A stretch of 64,000 bases of DNA, from NCBI GenBank assembly GCA_020622165.1, contig JACNMN010000003.1:331703-395702 (forward strand), given 5' to 3'. The DNA comes from Boseongicola sp. H5 (lineage in GTDB: Bacteria; Pseudomonadota; Alphaproteobacteria; Rhodobacterales; Rhodobacteraceae). The notes under the pieces are model-generated. The model ran no database searches and was not told the origin of the DNA. It was given only the letters and a program-made list of their open reading frames with translations. Position 1 is the first letter of the stretch, and each line of letters starts with the position of its first letter. Positions 57,829 through 64,000 of the stretch are shown piece after piece. Position numbers and translations under genes: made by a program.

Positions 57829-58425
57829 ATGACCGATATCGCGACCCTGGGATCGCTCTTGCGCCTCGCGCGCGATACTGTGGCGAACCCGCGCGAAGGT
57901 GCCACCACCGTACTTACCTTTGCGCCGCCGCGGCAGGCGCTCTGGCTGATGCTGGCGCTTGTCGTCGTGGTCACGATGCTGCTTGGCTTCGTCTTCAATC
58001 TGGTCGCTCCGCCAGCGCCCGGCGACGTGGCGGTTCAGATCTCACCGGTTACGTTTGGTCTGGTTCAGGGCGTTCTGCTGATCGTCATGGTCCACGCGAT
58101 CCATCGGATCGGCGCGGCGTTCGGGGGCACGGGGCGTTTCGAGGAATCCCTCCTGCTGGTGATCTGGCTGCAATTCATCTTCATCTGCATCCAGGTCCTG
58201 CAGGTGCTGGCGATGCTGATCCTGCCGGTGCTTGGGCCACTGATCTTCCTGCTGTCGATCGCGTTGTTCTTCTGGCTTCTGGTCAATTTCATCGCGGCGC
58301 TGCACGGGTTCCGGTCGCTTGGTCAGGTCTTGGTGATGGTGATCCTGACACTCATCGGCTTCGCGTTGCTGGCGAGTATCATTCTCGCAATTCTGGGTGT
58401 GCAGATGCCACAAGGAGGCGTTTAG
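57829..58425 (+). CDS. Yip1-like integral membrane protein
   Basis: Protein of 198 residues with about five hydrophobic segments (residues 38-60, 75-95, 107-125, 128-152, 165-190). It has the same general plan as the preceding gene product and may be its partner. It ends directly before the sufS ATG. Role unknown. Confidence 0.68.
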   Translation: MTDIATLGSLLRLARDTVANPREGATTVLTFAPPRQALWLMLALVVVVTMLLGFVFNLVAPPAPGDVAVQISPVTFGLVQGVLLIVMVHAIHRIGAAFGGTGRFEESLLLVIWLQFIFICIQVLQVLAMLILPVLGPLIFLLSIALFFWLLVNFIAALHGFRSLGQVLVMVILTLIGFALLASIILAILGVQMPQGGV

Positions 58426-59646
<1,221 letters not shown>

Positions 59647-59747
59647 GCGTGATGCCTTATGTGCCCCCCGCGCGGCGGATACCGGGCAGGGCACGCATCG
59701 CGAACCCCGGTCTGCCTCGGCATGATCCTCCGATATGTGGCAACGGC

Positions 59748-59778
59748 CTCCCGCAAGGGACGGGCGGGAGCGGGTTTT
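59748..59778 (+). terminator. Possible terminator after sufS
   Basis: A 7-bp stem CTCCCGC/GCGGGAG (59748-59754 and 59764-59770) is followed after four bases by TTTTCT. The gap before the T run weakens it. Confidence 0.4.
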
Positions 59779-59908
59779 CTCCGGCACAAGGGACGCCGGT
59801 ACGCTCTCCCCGCCCGTCCGCGTGATCGAGTCATCACGAACATTGCGCATCGCGGGCTGCAAGGTTGAGGATTGCAGCCGCTCCGATCGGAGGGTATAGC
59901 GACGTCAG

Positions 59909-59958
59909 GCACCCGTAGCTCAGCTGGATAGAGCGCCGCCCTCCGAAGGCGGATGTCA
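59909..59958 (+). pseudogene. Truncated tRNA-Arg(CCG), 5' half only
   Basis: The first 50 bases match the 5' half of a tRNA-Arg, with intact D arm and anticodon arm CCGCC-CTCCGAA-GGCGG (anticodon CCG). After GTCA the sequence no longer forms a T arm or acceptor 3' strand. The first 25 bases are identical to the intact copy at 60087, but the anticodon stem differs, so it is not a recent simple duplication. Confidence 0.8.
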
Positions 59959-60086
59959 AGTCTGGCGATGGCTGTGGAGCAGGAAGAAAGAGTTGGCGAA
60001 ACAAAGGCTTGAGCGGATGCCGGAACCGCTGTTCAAACGAGCCAATGTTTCGAGTAAGCACTGCGTAAGCAGTAGGAAGAAATAGA

Positions 60087-60163
60087 GCACCCGTAGCTCA
60101 GCTGGATAGAGTGTCGGCCTCCGAAGCCGAAGGTCACAGGTTCGAATCCTGTCGGGTGCGCCA
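60087..60163 (+). tRNA. tRNA-Arg (anticodon CCG)
   Basis: Complete 77-base cloverleaf with encoded CCA: acceptor GCACCCG/CGGGTGC, anticodon arm TCGGC-CTCCGAA-GCCGA, T arm CAGG-TTCGAAT-CCTG, and a T run right after the CCA. It is the likely attachment site for the accessory region that follows. Confidence 0.94.
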
Positions 60164-60375
60164 TTTTTTTATTGAAGATCAATGGCTTGTGGTTATGCCA
60201 ACGTGGCATGAACCCGAAAACATCTGCGTCAGCTGCTGGGATCGGAAATTGCAGTGAGTTGATAGTGTCTATCGGAGTCTCTCTCGGTACCTCTATCATC
60301 AGCGGATAGGAATCTAGACTATGTCCAAACCATTCTCCCCTAGGCTACAAGCACGTTAAGAACAGGGAGCTCAGT

Positions 60376-60942
60376 TTGCCAAGAAAGAAGGTCCTTAGCG
60401 ACGATCAGGTGCTAGATGCAGCAATCGCGGTTCTCGCGGAACATGGTGCGGGCGATTTCACACTCGCCGATGTCGCGCGGAAAGTTGGCTTATCCAGAGC
60501 TACACTAATCCAAAGATTTGAAAACCGTGAAAGAATCCTTCGCAGATTGGCCGAACGCGAAATCGCGGCGACTGAGCAGTACCTAGCCACTCTCGATGTA
60601 GAAGACGGGCTTGAGGGGCTTTGGCGCTTTCTATGTACAATCATCGAGAGCATGGGGACCGGTGAGCACTTTTCTGTCCACGTCCTGGTGGCTTATGTTG
60701 AAAGCAAGGATCCGTATTTGGGAAAATGTGCGGACAGACGCTACAAGTTAGTCCAGCGAGAAATCTACAGGCGCTTGCCCGATGTCCCCGACCGCGGGAC
60801 CCTCGCTATCCATCTGCATACGGTGATAGCTGGGGCAACAATGCAATGGGTAGCTTCACGCGAGGGCTCACTTTCGGAATATGTCTGCCGTCAAGTCAGG
60901 CTGGCGCTTGAGATCAGATTTCCTGGCTTCTCTCTCGATTGA
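60376..60942 (+). CDS. TetR family transcriptional regulator
   Basis: Protein of 188 residues. N-terminal TetR helix-turn-helix: VLDAAIAVLAEHGAGDFTLADVARKVGLSRATLIQRFENRERI. The C-terminal ligand domain is unassigned. The frame starts with TTG; AGGGAG lies nine bases before it and no ATG is near. Codon use and GC are lower than in the chromosomal genes before the tRNA. It precedes a hydrolase gene with a 44-base palindrome between, which may be its operator. Confidence 0.78.
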   Translation: MPRKKVLSDDQVLDAAIAVLAEHGAGDFTLADVARKVGLSRATLIQRFENRERILRRLAEREIAATEQYLATLDVEDGLEGLWRFLCTIIESMGTGEHFSVHVLVAYVESKDPYLGKCADRRYKLVQREIYRRLPDVPDRGTLAIHLHTVIAGATMQWVASREGSLSEYVCRQVRLALEIRFPGFSLD

Positions 60943-60951
60943 CAGCTTCAC

Positions 60952-60995
60952 CCGAAGTCTTATATAACCGACGCGTAGGTTATATAAGACTTCGG
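60952..60995. repeat. 44-bp near-perfect palindrome between tetR and hydrolase genes
   Basis: Two 18-bp arms (60952-60969 and 60978-60995), CCGAAGTCTTATATAACC and its exact complement, flank an 8-base centre GACGCGTA. Only one base pair of the 44 is mismatched. It starts 9 bases after the tetR stop. It could be a long operator, a cruciform or a terminator without a T run. Confidence 0.75.
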
Positions 60996-61037
60996 TGTCT
61001 CTTATTATGCGCGCGTTGCTCCGGCATCGGCCTAGCA

Positions 61038-61949
61038 ATGGTCCGTACTGACGAACAACTCAACGTGCCTTCACTTAAGAGCGATCGGGACGGAGGAATT
61101 GTGCGGAAGGCGACTAGAGGAAATATCGAAATTGCTACATCGGAGACCGGTGATTCAAACGCTGAGGCTATCGTGCTTTCTATGGGTGCGACGGCTTCTA
61201 TGGAGTGGTGGCCGCCTGCATTTGTCGAAGCGCTTGCTGGCGCCGGATATAGGGTGATCTGCTACGACCATCGCGATACGGGACAGAGCTCAACCAATCC
61301 ACCGGGTACCGTCGAGTACTCAGTCGACGATCTCTGCGATGATCTCGTCTCAATTCTTGATGAATACGAGATCGCGTCCGCCCATCTTCTGGGCATGTCA
61401 CTGGGAGGGCTCGTTTCCCAAATGTTGGCAGTGAAACAACCTGATAGGGTTAGATCACTCACACTATTGGCGTCGGAACCATTGAATGGCGAAGAGGCCA
61501 GTGCAGTTCCAATAGACCAGCGCTTTCTGGATCATTTCAAGACGCTATCGAAGCTCGATTGGTCTAGGCAGCAAGAGGTTGTCGACTTCATGCTGGGCAC
61601 CGCGCGCCTTTCTGCGGGCTCCGGACACCCCTTCGATGAGAAGGCAGCGTTGGAAAGGATCAAACGCGAACTGGAAAGGGCCAAGAACATCCAAAGCGCA
61701 TTCAACCATTCGATGATGGACGGTGAAATCCACAAGCGCTGGGACGCCCGAAATATCGAGGTACGTACTCTCATCATCCACGGAACTGATGATCCGATCA
61801 TCTCCCTCCAAAGCGCTAAGGCGCTCGCTCGCCAGATCCCGGGAGCGGAACTGCTCGTGTTGGATGGCGTGGGTCATGAACTGCCCGCAGCTGAGCTTCC
61901 TCGCATCGAAGCGGCAATCGTTCGCTTTCTCACAAACATGAATACGTGA
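61038..61949 (+). CDS. Alpha/beta hydrolase
   Basis: Hydrolase of 303 residues. Pattern: GNIEIATSETGD, HRDTGQSS (oxyanion/lid area), nucleophile elbow LLGMSLGGLVSQ, acid in HGTDDPI, and histidine GVGHELP. It resembles RdmC-like methylesterases and related small-molecule hydrolases. The ATG at 61038 is chosen; an upstream TTG at 60939 would read through the palindrome. It is downstream of the TetR gene and may be its target. Substrate unknown. Confidence 0.78.
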   Translation: MVRTDEQLNVPSLKSDRDGGIVRKATRGNIEIATSETGDSNAEAIVLSMGATASMEWWPPAFVEALAGAGYRVICYDHRDTGQSSTNPPGTVEYSVDDLCDDLVSILDEYEIASAHLLGMSLGGLVSQMLAVKQPDRVRSLTLLASEPLNGEEASAVPIDQRFLDHFKTLSKLDWSRQQEVVDFMLGTARLSAGSGHPFDEKAALERIKRELERAKNIQSAFNHSMMDGEIHKRWDARNIEVRTLIIHGTDDPIISLQSAKALARQIPGAELLVLDGVGHELPAAELPRIEAAIVRFLTNMNT

Positions 61950-62151
61950 AACATTCGCGTCGAAAAGGAACAGGTCGAGAATGCTAACGCGACATACGAT
62001 ACTTCCCGAAAAAAAGTCCAGTCTGGCCACGACATGTGCAGGATGTCGTTGATATGTCGAAAAATTGCATCCGGTTGTTTCCAGTACTGGAAGGCTTTGT
62101 CTCCGTCTCATTGTTCAAGTGTGTCAATTGCACGCGTCGAACGGAAGAGAG

Positions 62152-63147
62152 ATGATCGAACTCAGACATCTCCGCTACGTCGTGGCTGCGTCCAAATGCG
62201 GCAGCTTCAGGCGCGCGGCTGTGTCTTTGGGCGTCGAGCAATCGACTATCAGCCGCCATATTCGTGACCTCGAAGATGAGCTCGGCGCATCGCTCTTCAA
62301 CCGCCATTCCGGAGGTGTTATCCTCACCCACGCTGGGAAGAGGTTTGTTCGCCATGCCCGGCGGGCGCTGAGCGAGGTCTCTTGCGCCGCTGCCGATATC
62401 AGGCCGATCGGCCGTGGAGAAGAAGGGGCCGTTCAGATCGGCATTTTCTCTTCATTGGCATCCGGCTTTCTGGCGCAGATGCTGCGCGCCTATATCCATC
62501 GCTATAGCGATGTCCGTATCGACATCATTGAGGGATCACCATCAGAGCACATCTCGGCGGTACGCCAACACAAGCTCGATGTCGCATTCGTTACAGGTGC
62601 GCTTGGCCTGACCGACTGCGACGCTGCACAGTTCTGGACGGAACGCGTATTCGTCGTAATACCGGATGCGCATCCCTTAGCGGAGCGGAAGGTGATCCGG
62701 TGGGATGAACTTCGAACTGAGACCTTTATCCTCAGCGAGGGCGATCCCGGACCGGAGATCCACGATTTTCTCATCAAGCATCTGGCCGATCTCGGGGCTC
62801 ACCCCGCGATCGAGCGCCACCGCGTGGGTCGCGATAACCTCATGCAGATCGTGTCTTTTGGACGCGGTTTGACGCTTACCAGCGAATCCACCGTCGCGAC
62901 CCAATTTCCTGGCGTGGTTTATCGCCGACTCGAAAACGAGATGCTGCCCTTTTGCGCCGTCTGGTCACCAAACAACGATAATCCTGCCTGGCGACGGATG
63001 CTCAGCCTCGCGCGACTGTTAGCGCGCCGAAACGGGATCTGTGACAGCGAGAGAATCAAGACGAGTCCGACGCCGCCAGTGTCGATGCGATCTTCTTCTC
63101 ACGCAGCGCCTTCCGCGCTTTCGCAAAGCCGCGATCTGTCTTCATGA
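62152..63147 (+). CDS. LysR family transcriptional regulator, probably with aberrant C-terminus
   Basis: LTTR of 331 residues. The N-terminal winged helix is MIELRHLRYVVAASKCGSFRRAA... (helix-turn-helix about residues 18-37) and the effector domain follows to about residue 300. The last 30 residues (SERIKTSPTPPVSM...) are low-complexity and overlap, tail to tail, 92 bases of the minus-strand DUF2274 gene. This looks like a LysR gene cut at its 3' end by a junction near 63050 and now using a chance stop. The ATG at 62152 has GGAAGAGAG upstream. Confidence 0.78.
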   Translation: MIELRHLRYVVAASKCGSFRRAAVSLGVEQSTISRHIRDLEDELGASLFNRHSGGVILTHAGKRFVRHARRALSEVSCAAADIRPIGRGEEGAVQIGIFSSLASGFLAQMLRAYIHRYSDVRIDIIEGSPSEHISAVRQHKLDVAFVTGALGLTDCDAAQFWTERVFVVIPDAHPLAERKVIRWDELRTETFILSEGDPGPEIHDFLIKHLADLGAHPAIERHRVGRDNLMQIVSFGRGLTLTSESTVATQFPGVVYRRLENEMLPFCAVWSPNNDNPAWRRMLSLARLLARRNGICDSERIKTSPTPPVSMRSSSHAAPSALSQSRDLSS

Positions 63148-63316
63148 ACCGCTCCAGCATCGGTGCGATGAGTCTAGTTGGTTCGAGCGTCTGTCCGTTC
63201 TCAGCTCCGAGGATCTCTGCATAGGCCTTCAAATCACGATGAACCTGCGCGGGCAGTTCCACGGTCAGCTTCACCGGCTTGTCGTCGCGAATGTCGCCTA
63301 GCTTCAGCTTGCTCAT
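63056..63316 (-). CDS. DUF2274 family protein (conjugation locus)
   Basis: Protein of 86 residues: MSKLKLGDIRDDKPVKLTVE, LPAQVHRDLKAYAEILG and LIAPMLERFMKTDRGFAKARK. A ribbon-helix-helix-like small protein regularly found just after trbI in integrative-conjugative elements. Its start overlaps the trbI stop by 4 bases (ATGA), keeping the family gene order. Confidence 0.75.
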   Translation of the reverse strand: MSKLKLGDIRDDKPVKLTVELPAQVHRDLKAYAEILGAENGQTLEPTRLIAPMLERFMKTDRGFAKARKALREKKIASTLAASDSS

Positions 63317-63879
63317 CGGGCTTCTCCTTGCGGCTCGAGGATCAAATCGCGTGTGACCATCACGCGCACGGGGAAGCCTGGCCGGATCGTCAGTGTCGGC
63401 GGAATCTGAAGCTGGCGCTGGACAATAGCCTCGCCTGCACGACCAATCGTGTCCTGGGCGCCATCGCGGATCGCCTCGGCAATCTCGTCGCCGCCATCCT
63501 CTCCGGTCTCCAGGCCGATATTGAGGATCGTGGCGAGACCGGCGGCACGGAACAGCTGACCCCAGTGATTGTCGACACCGTCTTCGAGCCCGGCATATCC
63601 CACTTGGTCTGTGCCGGGCTGGCGTTCGAGAACGATCGAGCGTCCACCGGGCAGGATGAGCCGGGTCCACGCCAAGAGGACGCGCCGCTGACCGGTTTCC
63701 ACGCGGCTATCATATTCACCGAGGAGGCGCGCGCCTTGCGGGATGAGCAGGAACTGGCCGGTCGGGCTGTCATAGACATTGGCGGTGACCTGTGCCGTGA
63801 TTTGCCCCGGAAGATCGGAGCGTAGCCCGGTCAGGAGCGCGGCTTCGATGACCGATCCCGCTTGCAGGACATGTGGACC
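63313..63879 (-). pseudogene. trbI: trbI fragment (VirB10-like), 5' truncated by an IS element
   Basis: About 190 residues of the TrbI/VirB10 C-terminal domain: VLQAGSVIEAALLTGLRSDLPG, VYDSPTGQFLLIPQGARLLG, and RVMVTRDLIL. VirB10-like proteins span the envelope in type IV secretion. The cytoplasmic and membrane N-terminal parts are absent, because an IS3-type end adjoins; the ATG at 63903 lies in the element. With DUF2274 it is a remnant of a trb conjugation locus. Confidence 0.72.
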
Positions 63880-64000
63880 TGTCACGTTTTTGTGCCGCTC
63901 CAAGTTCTCATTTACGCGGCCTGAGCTTCGAAGGCCAAGGGGCTTTTCCAGCCGAGGGCTGAATGCCGTCGGCGCGGATTGTAGAAGCCGTTGATGTATT
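63880..64000 (-). mobile_element. IS3-family insertion sequence, end only
   Basis: The 3' end of a transposase gene reaches the window edge. The outer limit is placed near 63880 (TGTCACG), where trbI sense stops; the true terminal repeat could lie anywhere from about 63876 to 63911. The other end is outside the window. Confidence 0.6.
63912..63998 (-). CDS. IS3-family transposase OrfB (C-terminal end)
   Basis: The last 28 residues are visible: YINGFYNPRRRHSALGWKSP then LAFEAQAA and the stop. The F/YNPRRRHSALG pattern is the usual C-terminal signature of IS3-family OrfB (DDE integrase-type) transposases. The catalytic residues lie outside the window. Confidence 0.88.
   Translation of the reverse strand, partial: YINGFYNPRRRHSALGWKSPLAFEAQAA

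Noticed and set aside
59834..60299. Two minus-strand frames over the tRNA-Arg copies encoding [16 protein letters not shown] peptides
   Set aside because: These are antisense readings of tRNA genes, a common false protein call.
60164..64000. A CRISPR array or phage region in the accessory segment
   Set aside because: No spaced repeats and no phage structural or integrase genes are visible.

Overview
The window reads as chromosomal DNA of an alphaproteobacterium of the order Rhodobacterales (Roseobacter/Rhodobacter type). It has high GC and dense genes, many joined by 4-bp stop/start overlaps. Lineage clues are an AglEFGAK alpha-glucoside system, an Entner-Doudoroff route, an IscR without the cysteine triad, a suf operon holding iscR and a second cysteine desulfurase, a CckA kinase with a CtrA-type box, a recA promoter with an alphaproteobacterial GAAC-N7-GAAC SOS box, and an IMP/AMP-independent housekeeping set (recA, alaS, cysS, guaB, icd) of ordinary type.

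Layout. 1-5.9 kb: 3' part of an alpha-glucoside ABC transporter operon with its intracellular glucosidase. 6.1-9.6 kb: a short-chain dehydrogenase, then edd-eda. 9.8-14.1 kb: an outer membrane barrel protein, then a minus-strand run (PEP mutase/isocitrate lyase-like protein, Ada, aminotransferase, MmcQ/YjbR). 14.3-19 kb: cysS, a citramalate synthase, a methyltransferase and a phytoene-synthase-fold protein resembling complex I assembly factor NDUFAF6. 19-24.7 kb: MFS transporter, AlkA, esterase, HNH nuclease, ureohydrolase and a reductive-dehalogenase-like Fe-S protein. 24.9-28.7 kb: zwf-pgl-pgi and tRNA-Gly. 28.8-34 kb: a minus-strand one-carbon/corrinoid operon. 34.2-46.6 kb: ppx, rlmE, guaB, an rsmB-like gene, cckA, a sulfotransferase, recA and alaS. 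46.7-50.5 kb: Lrp regulator, icd, a decayed membrane protein gene and a hydrolase. 50.5-59.6 kb: the iron-sulfur assembly operon. 59.9 kb to the end: a broken and an intact tRNA-Arg(CCG), then a lower-GC accessory region with regulators, a hydrolase, remnants of a conjugation locus and the end of an IS3-family element.

How it fits together. Imported alpha-glucosides are hydrolysed to glucose in the cytoplasm. Zwf, Pgl, Edd and Eda then carry glucose 6-phosphate to pyruvate and glyceraldehyde 3-phosphate, and Pgi links in fructose 6-phosphate. The same GTTAGCGCTAAC palindrome lies in front of both edd-eda and zwf-pgl-pgi, so one LacI-type regulator probably controls both halves. Perfect TAGAA-N3-TTCTA palindromes, resembling the Irr iron control element, lie at the iscR promoter and inside the cysteine desulfurase gene. 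The tRNA-Arg locus looks like an integration site where a mobile element interrupted the neighbourhood just beyond sufS.
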